Translations under genes and position numbers: made by a program
Shown: positions 24,184 through 36,437 of the stretch, piece after piece
Layout: each line of letters begins with the position of its first letter
Position numbering within the stretch: the first letter of the stretch is position 1
Assembly: GCA_001687465.1 (NCBI GenBank)
Contig: LVLI01000166.1
Location: 1-64,000 of the forward strand
DNA from: Halocafeteria seosinensis
Lineage: Eukaryota; Sar; Bigyra; Bicosoecida
DNA length: 64,000 nt
Direction of reading: 5' to 3'
Notes under the pieces: model-generated
The model's database searches: none
The model's input: only the letters and a program-made list of their open reading frames with translations
Told to the model about the DNA's origin: nothing

Positions 24184-24822
24184 TGCATTCCCTTGCTGAT
24201 TCACTAAAAAGATGACACTTTATAGAGAGACAATAAATTGGGAGCTACTCTTGAAATAGCTCGTACAATCCCCTTATACGCATGAAGAGCAAAGACTAAA
24301 GAGCGCGCTCTCGCCATTTGAATTTGGATCGGGATTTGAATTTGAAATTTTGAATCGTGTGTATATGTTTGAAATCCCAATTGAAATTGTACAAGTACAC
24401 TGTGGGTCCGTCTGTAACAGTGTGGCTGTAGTAAGTAACCTACTGTCAGAAGGCTACTCGTGCTGGCGATGGACCTGACTGGAAACACGTTAAACGCCGC
24501 AGAGGCTACTGCGTGTTCTTGTTGTACGTATGCTACACAACTTGTACCGCAACTTGTAGTACAAGTCTTTCATCAGGTACCAGGTGGTAGTGTAAGAGAC
24601 AGCGTAAGTTATAACCCTGATGCCGTGTTTAAAGCCCGAATTCTGCGAGAAGCATTCTTCTACCTAACTCAGTTATGCCGACACAACTAGAGTAACGACT
24701 AAATCACTGTGTTTCATTCTGGTTTCCACCCAGACCTCGCCTTAGCAATGTCTGGGCCGGTGGCATTTGCGTAGCAAACGGAATGCGGAACGGTACGAAG
24801 CCATGGAGAAACTTCTGGCAAC
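24184..24822. other. AT-rich spacer between the Cys-rich paralogues
   Basis: No gene seen. Positions 24310-24365 contain several near-repeats of ATTTGAATTT/GAAATTT. Both paralogues read on the minus strand, so this includes the promoter of paralogue 1. Confidence 0.5.
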
Positions 24823-25771
24823 TTAATCGTCAAAGCCATAGCAATAATAGCACTTTGGATTCAGTCCGGAAGCATGAAAATGGTTACCGCATTTGGTACA
24901 ATGTCTCTCCCTGTGATCCCCGATGCACTCGCCAAATTCGCTGCAAAGAGTACAGTGATTGTGGAATTTACCACAATCGAAGCGGGGAGTTCCTCCGCAC
25001 ATGTTAGTGACGTAGTTGCCGAGTTCGCAGTTGGGGCAGCAAACTGCTCCCTCCTCTCCTCCGTCGTCATAGTCGTCGCCCCTGTCAGCTTGGTCAAGCA
25101 CATCCTTCACCCGTGCTGTTAACTTTTCAGAACATCCAATACATTCATCTTGAGCTAAAACAACTTCTTCAGGAAAGTCGACGTCAATATCGATGAAGCC
25201 CGACATTACACCAGAGAGAAAACACTTGGAACAATCGCTTGGTTTCCTCTTCAGTTTCTTGGAAACCAAATCCTTGGTTTCCTTCATGCTACGGCGATTT
25301 CCGCGATTCATAAGTAGAGCTTTTGCTAAAGTCTCATCCTCGGCAAGATCCTCAAACATATCGACGAGCTCCTCTTTCTTAAGATCTTGCCAGATGTCTT
25401 TCGGAACTCCATATTTCTGCAGCACTTCGTGAAAGTCCTTCACCGGCCGATCTTTCGGATTCATAAAATTCTCCATCTCTTCGCACATGTTCTGCACATG
25501 CTTTTCCATTTGTTCAAACCACTCAAGATATTTAGCAGCCGCTTCTTTGCGAGTTGCTGGTTTCGCTTCCTTGCTCGCAGACTCGGCCGCAGCTGGTTTC
25601 CGTGCCTTGCTCGCATTGTTGCCTGCGCTTCTATTAGAAACCAATCCTCTAGTTAGTTTAGTTGACGGATGTTTCAATCGTTCTTCGTCGTACAGAACAA
25701 TAAAATTCGAACCTACCACTACTGGATGCTGTGGAATCCTCTTTGCTTTTGCTGCGGGTTCGTCGCTCCAT
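24823..25771 (-). CDS. Cys-rich protein, tandem paralogue 2 (284 residues)
   Basis: Paralogue of the gene at 23137-24183. The CDS is complement(join(24823..25622,25717..25771)). The long frame has no upstream ATG; an 18-codon first exon (MERRTRSKSKEDSTASSS), with a GTAGGT donor and GCGCAG acceptor in phase 1, gives a sensible start. The body keeps the helical module (KEAAAKYLEWFEQMEKHVQN) and the Cys array: DCSKCFLSGVMSGFIDIDVD, DECIGCSEK, CCPNCELGNYV, HNHCTLC, HCTKCGNHFH and CYYC. The acidic tail of paralogue 1 is missing; it ends in YGFDD. The shared GFIDIDxDxPEE block is the most conserved non-Cys feature. The start exon is an inference. Confidence 0.8.
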
Positions 25772-27154
25772 TGTACACAAATGCAAGAATCGGAAGACCA
25801 AATAAAACAGTATATAAAAGACACAAGAGAAACGGAATTTCGTTTTGGACCGTGTATCGTATTGTACAAGAAGGAAAAGAATTGGAATTCTACGTATACC
25901 CCAGTAATTCTTCCTGAAAGATCAGACCCGTCTGAGCTTCACAAACTCACTTATGATTCAGAGAACCCACACTAACGACCCCTTTTTCCCAAACTATACA
26001 CTGCATGTCTGAGCATTTAGAATGCAAAACTCTCGCAAGCATGGCGAATACGGTAAAGATTGTCGACTTCGTCTAGGACCAAAGGAACCTTTAATACATG
26101 TACAAGTGTTGTGTCAAATATGTACATATGTATGTGCTTAACACAGAAGTTCTGAGGAACCTCCACATCGACATCAAGAGGAATGAGTCGGCAAGAAGAA
26201 TGGCAATACCACACATTGGAAAATCGCATAATTTGCAGCAGAACTCCTTAGATGGCATGGACGATACGCATCCGCTGTCCAGCAGAGCAAGAACTGTAAA
26301 AAGCAAGCACCCAAGTCCAGCAGTACCTGTAACACTCGGCGGAAACGCCAGAGACGGTTCCGCTTTGTAAGCAAACGGGAAGGATCAACACCTCACAGTC
26401 TAGCGTAGCATGTAGACTAGTGATCTTCTGGTAGGGGTAACAATACTAACCCACGCAGCAAGGTTGTACGCACAAGTGGGTTAGGGTAAACCAGACGGCT
26501 ATATCCAGACAGCATTAAGCGCCGGTAACTATATATCCAAATCGACTGCTCTGCACAATTGGAAATCTTCGTATACGTTCGTTTGACTCTATGAATAGCA
26601 AGGAGCTTGGAGATGTCGGCGAAAGACCGGATCCAATGCGAAATTATGTGCGCTCAGTTCCTACACGTCACATTATCTCAAAGGTATATAGCTCACTTGG
26701 CAGCTTGTTCGGCCTTTTCATGATGTGTGCAATGCCTCCGTTCCCAGTTGAAACGGATGTTATTCATACGTTCCTCGTTAACAAGAAACCAGAGCTTGTT
26801 TCCCACTGTCTGAAAGTCTTTGGATATTAAAGAATATGCAACTTACATGCTATCCTTAAGAACCGTTGTACATCAGCTCTCGGAAAGTATCAACACTTGC
26901 ACTTGTTGTTTGACTCTTTGTTTATCCACACCGACGTGTATATATTTTCCGCACCAGGTAATGGTGGTAACCCTGTAGTATGGTTCGCATCCGGGTGGAT
27001 TTGCTCTTATCGACAACTTTATTCAAGGTTAGCGCCACCAGAAGCATGCATTTCCTAAGCTTCGATCAAACGAGTGTCTGTGTGGATAATCGAGACAAGG
27101 ATAGCGTAACAATGGCACAGAGGGTCTCACGGTTAGATGCAACTTTAAGACCGG
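25772..27154. other. 1.4 kb gene-poor region
   Basis: Largest gene-free stretch of the middle of the window, apart from the flanks of its neighbours. Several short frames overlap on both strands, but none has a start, splice sites and composition like the real genes. I see no tRNA-like cloverleaf and no transposon ends. Confidence 0.5.
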
Positions 27155-27805
27155 TCATCCAAGCTGGAAATTAATCCATTCGATGGCAGCGTAAACTCCA
27201 GAACCATGTAGCGCGTCGACCAAGAAAACCTCGACAGGATACCGTTGGCGAAGTTTGTTCAGATGGCAGAAGTTGGAAAGATCATCAACAGATATTTTAC
27301 TCCCTATCGTCCCACTCGTTGTCACACTCGTTATATCTTCCTCCTCCTCCGCTTCTTCTTCCTGCTCAGTGGATGCGAAGTTGGTTCCTCTCGAATTCAG
27401 CAAAATAGCGATGGGAGTGTGCCTGTGTTTCCTTCTCAAGAACGAGTCCAAATCCTCCAAAGTCGACCTGACGAGCTCCAGTCTGTTCACGTCCCATGCA
27501 TCAACTACAACGATAACGGCGTTTGTGCCATTATAGTATACAGGCCACATTGATCTCATGTGTTTTCGGCCAGAGAGGTCCCACAACGTCCAAGCATGCT
27601 TCCGGAATTTTAGCTCCACTTTGTTGACGTCAAGCGTAGGAGGTATTGCGATCGGTGTATGAGGTGGCAGATGACGTGCTCCATCATCCACACGCTCTGC
27701 GCTTTGCGACGAGTTCATCAGTTGCTGTACGCAGAGGGATTTCCCAGCTCCATCCAGTCCCGTGACGGTAATGACATGGTGTTTTCGACTGAGTGCGATG
27801 CCCAT
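27155..27805 (-). CDS. ARF/ARL-family small GTPase, aberrant motifs
   Basis: ARL-like protein of 216 residues. The ATG at 27805 is preferred over the upstream ATG because it yields MGIALS, an N-myristoylation consensus with Gly2 and Ser6, as in ARF/ARL proteins. The P-loop is GLDGAGKS. The switch I threonine lies in PTLDV. The G3 motif reads WDLSGR, so the catalytic Gln of WDxxGQ is Arg. The G4 NKxD motif is replaced by LNSRGTN, inside a stretch followed by a Glu-rich insertion (EQEEEAEEEED). These changes suggest altered or lost GTP hydrolysis and nucleotide specificity. It resembles ARL6-type proteins in overall pattern but cannot be assigned to a subfamily. It is divergent from APC4 with 240 bp between. 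Confidence 0.82.
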   Translation of the reverse strand: MGIALSRKHHVITVTGLDGAGKSLCVQQLMNSSQSAERVDDGARHLPPHTPIAIPPTLDVNKVELKFRKHAWTLWDLSGRKHMRSMWPVYYNGTNAVIVVVDAWDVNRLELVRSTLEDLDSFLRRKHRHTPIAILLNSRGTNFASTEQEEEAEEEEDITSVTTSGTIGSKISVDDLSNFCHLNKLRQRYPVEVFLVDALHGSGVYAAIEWINFQLG

Positions 27806-28045
27806 CTTACTACCATACCAAGAGTTATTCACTGCTTCTTACTTATCATACTCCAATGACCATTCTATGGTATCAATCCTCGAAAAAACTACAATTATTG
27901 GTTGAATGTAAGCAGACGTTAAGCAAGTCGACGCATTTGAATTCGAACGTTCACAGGCATACATAGCCCCGGTACTCTTTCATACTCAAGGATTTGTTGT
28001 GTGACAGCCCTTTAGGCCAACGCTGATACAGACAGGAAGCGCAAG

Positions 28046-30739
28046 ATGGAGGTGGAACATGATACGAGTTCGCAACAACAACACGAGCAGGAGGAGGAGG
28101 ACGACGACGACGACTATTTGGACCAGGATAACTTTACAGAATTACAAAATATCCCATGGACTGGTCTGCCCGAGACCTTTGCTCTCTCCCCCTCCATGGA
28201 TTTATTGGCGTATATTGACACCCGAATGCGTCTGCATGTTGTAGTAAGTGGAGAGTGGTATCTTCTAGTAGCATGAGAGGAGAATGGCCATGAAATGGTT
28301 TTGCAGAGGTTTATATCCATGGAGCACGTGGAACCTCCCGTTTCACTTCCCACGGGATGGACGAAAGACAATATATGCATTTTGGACTGGTCTCCTGGCG
28401 GGCATGAACTATTCATAGGATCTACAAGTGGTGACATACTAGTGACAGACATTCAGCACCTGCAGGTATGACTATTATTGCCAAGTGCAGTACGGTAGCA
28501 GATTATGAACTAATTCCTTGTATGGATGTCCTTGCAGGACGGGATCTTGGAATACTACTATCACCCCGAATCAAAGTGTTCGATTAGAATGAGGAATGCC
28601 AAACCATTTGACGAATTATTTGGCTGTCACCAGAACAGCGCCAACTGCACGAGAAGAGTGGCGAGTATGAAATGGACTCAGTTGTCCACCCCAATCCAGT
28701 CCCTTCAGCCAGATCCTCCTTGTGCTCCTCCAAACAGCTTACCTCCTAGTGGGTATGCGGTCTCGGACTGGTTGCTAGGCAAGGAAAAGTACGATTGGCT
28801 AGCCGACCTTCTCTGGAAAAACTCATTTTCTGGGAATGCGAAAGGCTGGGGAAGTGCCGTCATTAACTGTGGAGCGTACATGTTGTCCTTGTTGGAGGAA
28901 GGTGGAAACATTCACTCAACAATTGGTGTCCAGTTTCCTCGTATTGCCATTGAACAAGGCTACACGAACCCCCAATCCTTGTACTTCAATGTTACTGCCC
29001 GAGGATACTACGTTGGTCACACAGAGGCCTCGCAGTTCAAGCTGCAGCGGTTTACGTTCTCCCAGTCGCCTGCCTCCTTAAGTAAAATTCAAACAGTGGC
29101 CATTTTTGAGACCCAAATCTCGGAGCTCTTAGCTTATATATACTCGGCACTGGACCACCTGCGAGGCATATGGAGCAAAGGCGTGAAGTCACTTATGGGA
29201 GCGTTTGACAAGCTTTTCGTGCTACTGCAGGACTATGGATATGTTTATGCTACCGATTTGGGTGATAATGTACCGAATTGGTATCAGCAACAAGTTGTTT
29301 GTCAGTACATTAGCAGTGTATTTATTTATGGAGAAGACCAAAACAGTGGTGACGGTGCATGGACACAGTGGCTAGATGCATCGTTGGGCGAGAATGGACT
29401 CCAGCGACTCTATCGAGTCTTGAATGATTGCTACAGCTCCACCGAAGCTCTGTTCTCCCGCTGCATTTTGAGAGCTGTGAAGCATCTGGAATTAAGAGTG
29501 AACCAACTTTGCAGTTTATGCTCCACATATCCACTTGCAAGCGACGACATGACTTCTCCCTTCTCCTCTTGTCTACAGCAGAAAGTGGAGCCTTTGTCTG
29601 AGTGCAAGAACAAGGCCAATGCGGTGGCTAGCTATATTAACTCGCTTCGCCATTCGATGCTGACCACTGTTACTATTTATGGATTATTTGCCAGGTATTT
29701 AATCTGGACTAGTAAAGCGAATCTTTCAGGAACGGAAAACCAGAAAAAGGCGAATCAGTATCGACTTTCTCATCAGGAGCGATCCACTCTTTTTTCCCGC
29801 ATATTCAAATGTGCAAAGCATCATTTCCCTTCCCTCGCGGAAGAATATCGAGGATTGGCTACTTCAGGAGCTGAAGAGTCGCAGTCCTCAACCAACATCT
29901 TCGAGCTGTTGTCTACCGGTACTTCGAGTTCGACCCAAGGCGGCGGAAAAGCAGAGGCTCAGAGGAGTGCACGCAGTCCTAGTCCGGCTGACAGTCCTCT
30001 GGAGCCGTTTGAGTGGGATAGAAACACTTCCATAAACTTACAATTAGAGTCTGACAAGAAGAATCATAGCGCCAAGAATTTGCTTAGCTCACTCTGTGAT
30101 TGTTGGGCAAGAGTCCTAAGTCAAGTCACTCGCGATGATCAGTTTACTTCTTCCACCATTGAATTCCCGACTGGTCCTGAGGGATGCGTATGTGACATTG
30201 GTGAATCGAAGGATCGAGATGTCGCTTTACTTAGCTTTCGCACTGCAAGCGGCGTGTCCATGCTCCTGCACTTACAATTTCCATTGGACGCGGGGGGGAT
30301 GAATGCATCGGGCTCCCTATTGGCATTACCAGAGGAAACTCGTGTCATGGCAATTAGGTCGTTGAGTACTTCCAATTATTCACCGAAATTTGCAGTTTTG
30401 CTCCAGAAAACCTCCGATGATGCTGAACAAGTGGGGGAGAATGAAAGAGTTTTGCACTTGGGTATAGTCGATGTCGGTAAAATGTCACTGCAGCCTGTGT
30501 CATGCGAGAACGACACGCTACAAGTTAACCAGCTTGAAGAAATACCCTTAAGAGAGTGCTTAGTCGGATCACGAGCAGCGGGCGTCGTGGACGTAGACGA
30601 TTCTGTGCAATTGAGTGCGTGTGGCTCCCGCTCGACGGTGGCAATATTGGTAGGATCAAGACGTTGCATAATATATGACATTTCCGAAGACGATGATAAT
30701 TCCTCTGATGATGACGAAGATAGTGGGTCGGGAAACTAG
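28046..30739 (+). CDS. APC4: Anaphase-promoting complex subunit 4
   Basis: Scaffold subunit of the APC/C ubiquitin ligase. The CDS is join(28046..28243,28307..28465,28538..30739), 852 residues, near the usual ~800. After an acidic start (EEEDDDDDYLDQD) comes the N-terminal WD40-like part, with FALSPSMDLLAYIDTRMRL and ICILDWSPGGHELFIGST, a typical W-SPxG beta-propeller strand. The middle is the helical APC4 module: the long helices around SELLAYIYSALDHLRGIW, then GENGLQRLYRVLNDCYSS and ILRAVKHLELRVNQL follow the family order. The C-terminus returns to WD-like strands and ends acidic (SEDDDNSSDDDEDSG). Assignment rests on domain order, since single motifs are weak. Confidence 0.72.
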
Positions 30740-31013
30740 GTATGAACTGTAAAAACTTAAAAGAGCAGAAGAACACAGTCTTTGTGGTACAAAATACATC
30801 CGCTAATGAAGTCCTATTATCAGAAATGTCTCATTGACTTGTTTACAACTCCAAATGTGCAGTTCTCCAGGGTATTACACTCAAATCCATACCAAAGCAA
30901 AAGTGTGGAGAGATACCAAAAGGTCGAAAACAGGGAAAGTCGCAATACGCATTTGCCTGTTCCGTCGTTCCACAAATTATCGAAAGGCTCGCTCCATTTA
31001 CAAATCCACAAAA

Positions 31014-31345
31014 TTACTTCTCTTTCTTGCGGAAAGAGCATCCTTCAGTTAATCGGCACTTTCCTCCAGTAGGCTGGCAAAGCATAATAGCGCAGCCAGC
31101 GCATACGACCACTGTTTGAGCATGGCTGAACACAGTAGTAATGTTGTAACATCCTGGGCATTTCACATCCATGAAAAAGCTGTTAGGACTCTGAACTAAT
31201 CGTTTTAGTTTGTGTTTTCGTTTTTCCTCCTTGAGCGAGGGGTTTAGCAAGTCGCGAACAGGCTGTAGCAGTAGCAGGAAACATCAGAGAGTCAACACGT
31301 GTACAGATGTCAAAACTTAAAAGGAGACATTCTCTAACATACCAT
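31014..31345 (-). CDS. RPS27: 40S ribosomal protein eS27
   Basis: Zinc-binding protein of the small ribosomal subunit. The CDS is complement(join(31014..31262,31343..31345)), 83 residues, versus 84 in most eukaryotes. The coding part of exon 1 is the ATG alone: the GTATGT donor follows it directly and translation resumes with PVRDLLNPS. The same after-ATG intron position is known in animal RPS27 genes. The signature [19 protein letters not shown] is intact, followed by [18 protein letters not shown] and [16 protein letters not shown]; the four zinc-ligand Cys occur as two CxxC pairs. Confidence 0.96.
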
Positions 31346-32307
31346 TGTTACTTCTCTTCCGTGTGTGTGTGTCTTGAGAAAAACTTAAGAGCGACGTATC
31401 CGGTGCTGTAGCACTTGCTCTTGTTTCTCGCTGCACGACGCAAAACCAAAACAACAGCTCCGTGATGAGAAATTTGTCATGTGTGAATTCAAACGAATCC
31501 AAGAACCATGTTGAATCATGCCACTTTTCACATATAGAGGGCAATAGAAGCAAACTTAACACCGAAAGCTTTCCCTCTTGGCGGAGTCGTTCGACATTTT
31601 ACACCAGAAATAAACCCCATATGCCACCCCTCAAGCATTCATGATCCCATGCAAACACCCATATTGCGTAAAGAGAGCTTGAATATACATATATCAAAGG
31701 CAATGAATTCGTGCTCCAGCCGCCGGCTTGTCAACCGACCCAAGGTGCATTTGCCCCCTCACTGTCCCCTTGACTAGTAACCCCTTGGCTTTTTGTTGCC
31801 TTGTGACTGACCCAGGGGAAGGCCGACCAGAGTGGCTCAATTACAGCACTTTCTCAGTCATATGCGTATTCCTTCCAAAAGGCACACGACGAGGGTCTAC
31901 AAAAACCGCATATTTCTTCATGCTTACCTTCTCTTTCAAAGCAGATACCCTGGAGATTGTGTCCCAAAATAGGGGAAGTTCCTGTTTTTCGCCCCCTGTG
32001 CACCTGACGAAATGTTGGACACGTTGAAGTTGCGACGTTATATTGGGAACTTCAACGACGCCGGGGATGATCCGACAGGAATCTCCGACCGTTAACGCTT
32101 GTATTTGCCGGGTTGTGGAGGCGATACTAAGTTGGATACCTTCTCATCACTGTGAAACTGTGTTTCCCGCGTGTGTTGCAGGCAGGGAAACGGGGACTCT
32201 GAAATTGTTGCTTTTGGAGAGATTAAACCAGTAGCTACTTCGTAGCCTGAAACTTCAACACGGTATTTGGAGAAGCGCTTTCGCTGGCGACTACAGTCGT
32301 ATTCACG
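31346..32307. other. Gene-poor divergent spacer
   Basis: Between the RPS27 start (minus) and the IQ protein start (plus). A GT-rich run lies at 31361-31372. The plus-strand frame 31728-32027 begins with TTG and lacks protein character. No gene is called. Confidence 0.5.
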
Positions 32308-35300
32308 ATGGCTGAAGACGATGAGGCCGCGGCTATCATGTATATGAGCCATCCCGAGGCGGCGGCAATGGCTCGTAAACACAGAAGTGGAGGACATTTG
32401 GTTGAACAAAGAATTGATTCCAATCATGCAGGGCAGAAAGAAGCTAGATATACCTCCTGGTCGAATGCTTCTCGAGGTAGTTCCTCCGAACAAAGCTTTG
32501 GCAGGAAACCTAGTGGATCTTCTGTGAAATCAACGCCTCTCGCAGTAGCGGGGCATTCTTCTTCGAAGATAGGAAATGTTGAGCACTCGAAACCACAGTC
32601 GCGAGGAGTGTACTCTGCACCGTATTCAGGTAACGCTTCTCTGGAAACTCATGGAGCGCATTTGTACGAGTCATCTAAGTTTATGCCTTCGACCCATCGA
32701 GAGGTAGATTCTGTGGAAGCTTCAAAACGAGATTACAAGCGGAACAGAGCACATGTTCAAAGAGTGAAAGCTCAGGCTAACCAGATACGGAAGGAAGCTC
32801 GTAGTTGCGGAGAGGGTTCAGAAGTCAGATCATGGAATAATTCTCGGCTTCGAAGTAGAGAATCTGAAACCCCCTCGATGCCAAGACGAACTCCAGTTTC
32901 CGTAGAATCGGAGCAACAAACGGGTGGCACTAATCTCCCTGACCATAGCGATATCGGCCACACCAATACCGACACCGATACGGCCGACGAAGGCTATGAT
33001 GATGTTAACATTCATGGAACACAAACGTCGTCGGGTCTTGGACAATATTCCACAGATTCTGTGCCCAGGGTCTCTTCGGACATGCCGGAGGATCTAAAGG
33101 AGGAGGCAGCTAAAGAGCTGGTCAAGAAGTTAAGGAAAGATGCACAGAAGAGGAAAAAAAGAGCAGAAAAGGTAGCTAAAGCCGATGCTAGAGCAATACA
33201 AATGGTAGGTAGGCATGAATAGTTTTAAGCCAGCAACATGGAGGATAATGACTGTTTGTGGATTGAACTTACTGCAGGAGATGGAGGAACTAGATAAGAT
33301 GCGCGAGGAAAAACGAAAACGAGAGGAAGAGGAGAAGCTTGCAAAAAGGCGAGAAAGACAAGAGAAAGCCCAAGCTCGTCGCAAAGAGGTGAAACAGAGA
33401 CTGGAACAAGTTGCCAACTCTAAGAGTCCGCCACGGCATAAGAACAACCCTGAGCGTTCCCCAATTAGAACACGTGACGCTAAGGCTGAGTCCCAGGACA
33501 CAGAAGCGTTCGGCCTAATGGTATCCGGAGTGAGCTCTGTACAAGTCCGGAAGGAGCAGTCCAAACGTGGTTATGTTCCTTCACTTGCTGCAAAGAAAGA
33601 ACGCCTTTCCAACCTACGGAATGCTTTTGACCCTATTGACGAGAACAAGAAAACGCGGTCGAGGCTTCCATCCATTGACCCACCAAATTCTAGTAGACAA
33701 TCCAACAAGAAGCCTCCTCAAGGGAAAGGCCGGGGTGGTTCCGCTGATCCTCGCATTGGATCAACCCTTGGTGATGTGGCCCTCCCTTCATTGACCAATT
33801 CGCAAGGAAAAGGTTCTCAAAGAGGAGATAAGCACTCTTCATGGCAGGAAGAAGCCAATGCTTTATTGGGTGAGGTGGCAAGTAGCTCTCCCCAAAACCA
33901 AGAGAGCGTTGAGCACATTTACAGCAATAGTAACGAAGCTTCAAATCGTCGAAAAACTGAACAAAGAAATACTGTGTTGTCGGGGAAATCAGGAATATCG
34001 GGAACCAAAAAGCAGCATTTTGGTCGACGGTGTACAGAAACCATCCAGGAAACCACTGCTACGAAAGATGAACACACATTTCAGGAGAATAACAGTTCTC
34101 CATTAGAGTCTGCAACGATTACGCGAAACGCCAAGAATGAGCACTCTCCCATCCGTTTTACCGAGGAGTCGGCAACAGATAAGGAGTCGAATGTCGATGA
34201 ATCGATAGGACCCCTTAGTCCGCCGGCTGTTGTTCGCACTCCTGTGTTTGATCATACAGAGCAGGATGAGGGCAACATTGGCGGGTGGAATGCTGGTGGT
34301 TTTGACTCACATGATCTGTCATTTGACCAACATTTCCCTGATCACTACGAAAACTCCGTAAATGAGTCGCAAGCTGAACACTCTACATCAGTCTCTCCAC
34401 GAGTAGCTACCCTCAATACCTCTTCGCCAGGACAAAATGGGCATCATAGCGAAGAGCCCGTTGACGCTTCCAATCCCTCTGCCAGGAAGGCAAAAGAAAC
34501 TGCTTGTGCGACGAAAATTCAGTGCTTTTATAAGGATGCGATTTCCCACCGGAGAGAATCACTGGAAACCCGACAAGCGAGCAAAATCCAAGCATGCTTC
34601 CGAGGATTCAAAGTTCGGAAAAAACGTGAAGAACTAAATTCAACGGATGCGGAGTATGCTAACGCGATAAAAATTCAGAAGCTCGCAAGAGGATATTTGT
34701 CCAGAAAGCGGCTATGGGATGGAAGCAGTGGAGTGGGGTCATCGGCAGCCGAGTCTACCTTGCATGAGGCTGCTACACAGTTTCAAGAACCAGCAAGTGG
34801 ATACCAAGTAGAAGACCGTTCCAAAGACACCTCAGATCATAACTCTTCTCACAACAAAACCCAGACACCGGTGGCTGAAACGACGACCGAAGCGGACGAG
34901 AGTTACCGGCGTCAGTTAGATGCTGGAGAGAGGTCGAGCGGAGAGGAAGCTGGTGCAACCCTTATCCAGAAGGTTATCAGAGGGTACCTCGTTCGATGCA
35001 AACCTCCAAGTGAACAACGCCGGAACGAGGAACACGCCTCGTTGGAGAAAACAGGAGACTTCACTCAGTACAAGGGTGAAGTGCAAGATGACGAAGGTCT
35101 CAATGGAACTACGCCGACGACGGCTTCCTCCGCGGCAGAAGCAAACTTAAAAAGCAAAGCAGTTAAGATTCAAGCTATCTTCCGAGGTCACAAAGAGCGG
35201 AAGAAAATTCAAGAAGAGAACAAGAAGGCCAGGGATGCTGAAATTTCCCGGAACATTGAATACCTAGAAGTGCTCTCCGGACGAAGGAGAAAATTGAGTG

Positions 35301-36328
35301 GTGCTCCGGTCGTTCAGCCTGAAATAAAACCATTCTCCGGCGCAGGTCATACTCTCAGTGACCCTCAGAAGCAAACCACTACACAACACATAGGAAAAGC
35401 CAATTCGCTCGAGGAGACCAGAAGGAAACGAGCTGAGGCTTTTGCGAAGAAATTTGGACAGGCAAATAAGACAACAATCGATACACACGCCATAATGGGC
35501 AGGGATGTCCGAGAAGCTGCTCAGAGTGAGTACTTTGCAGACAGGCGACGGCAATTCTACCAGGAAAAGTACGGGACAAGGGTACAAGATGGAAGTGAGC
35601 AGGGGGACTCCGATGAAAGGGAACAGATTCGACCGTCCCATACTGCGCCAACCCAGGACCGCTTTTCACCCATAGAATATGAGGTACAAGGAACTTTGTC
35701 TTCCGAAGACACTGGCCATATTAGACCGGAAGAGGTTAAAGACAGAATTGATGCACACTTAGTTAACCAGTATAGCTCCCAAACGGACAACAGCAAGCCG
35801 CGTACATGTCCGGACGCAAACTCGCCAGATCACTCTAAGCATGGAGCACATTCTTCGAATGAGAAATTCAACGGCTCCTTTGGGGAAGGACTACACACAG
35901 TAACTCCCCCCAGCTCAGATACTGCGACGGCCTCCACAACTCAGGAACATGGTAGAGTGGATGGGAGTAACGCCGAAGGAAGTACTGTCCCCTCCGAACA
36001 ATCTGCTAGCATGATGTCAAAAGAAACGATCCACGATGTCGATACTGGGAACAATGGAGTCACTCATTCTTCGTTTTATCAATATTCAGATCATATGGCA
36101 AGCACATTGGGGAAAAGACAAGAATATGTACACAAACAGCACGAATCGGATAGCTTAGATAGTTCCAATGCCGCAGGAGACTTTGTTTTCTGCGATACTA
36201 CCAATATTGATTCGCCAACACGTTTACGGACGTCAATGGAGGAAGACAGCTTGGGAAACACCTGGAACGCTACACAAGCATCATCCAAGAACGCCTCCTT
36301 AAATTACAGTCAAGATAGCCTTCAGTGA
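32308..36328 (+). CDS. IQ-motif (calmodulin-binding) coiled-coil protein, 1315 residues
   Basis: Not assignable to a named family. The CDS is join(32308..33204,33278..36328); the intron is 73 bp, phase 0, donor GTAGGT. The first 280 residues are polar. Residues about 275-350 form a highly charged helix interrupted by the splice (ELVKKLRKDAQKRKKRAEKV, then RKREEEEKLAKRRERQE). Five IQ motifs follow: TKIQCFYKDAISHR (~707), KIQACFRGFKVRKK (~732), KIQKLARGYLSRKR (~761), LIQKVIRGYLVRCK (~856) and KIQAIFRGHKERKK (~926). Each should bind calmodulin or a related light chain. No motor or kinase domain is present. The C-terminal 350 residues are Ser/Asp-rich. It could be a cytoskeletal or flagellar scaffold (inference). 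Confidence 0.85.
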
Positions 36329-36437
36329 ATATCGAGATTGCTACTGAGTTCATCAATGGACTCAGAGCAGACCTTGTTCTGGCAGATTTATGCGCATGGA
36401 CACCACCACATTTAACATTCTTCATATTTGTTTCATG

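Noticed and set aside
26098-26370. 90-codon plus-strand frame in the gene-poor region
   Set aside because: No splice partners, no recognisable motif, and overlapping frames on the other strand are equally long.
31728-32027. 99-codon plus-strand open frame
   Set aside because: Begins with TTG, has mixed composition, and no continuing exons.
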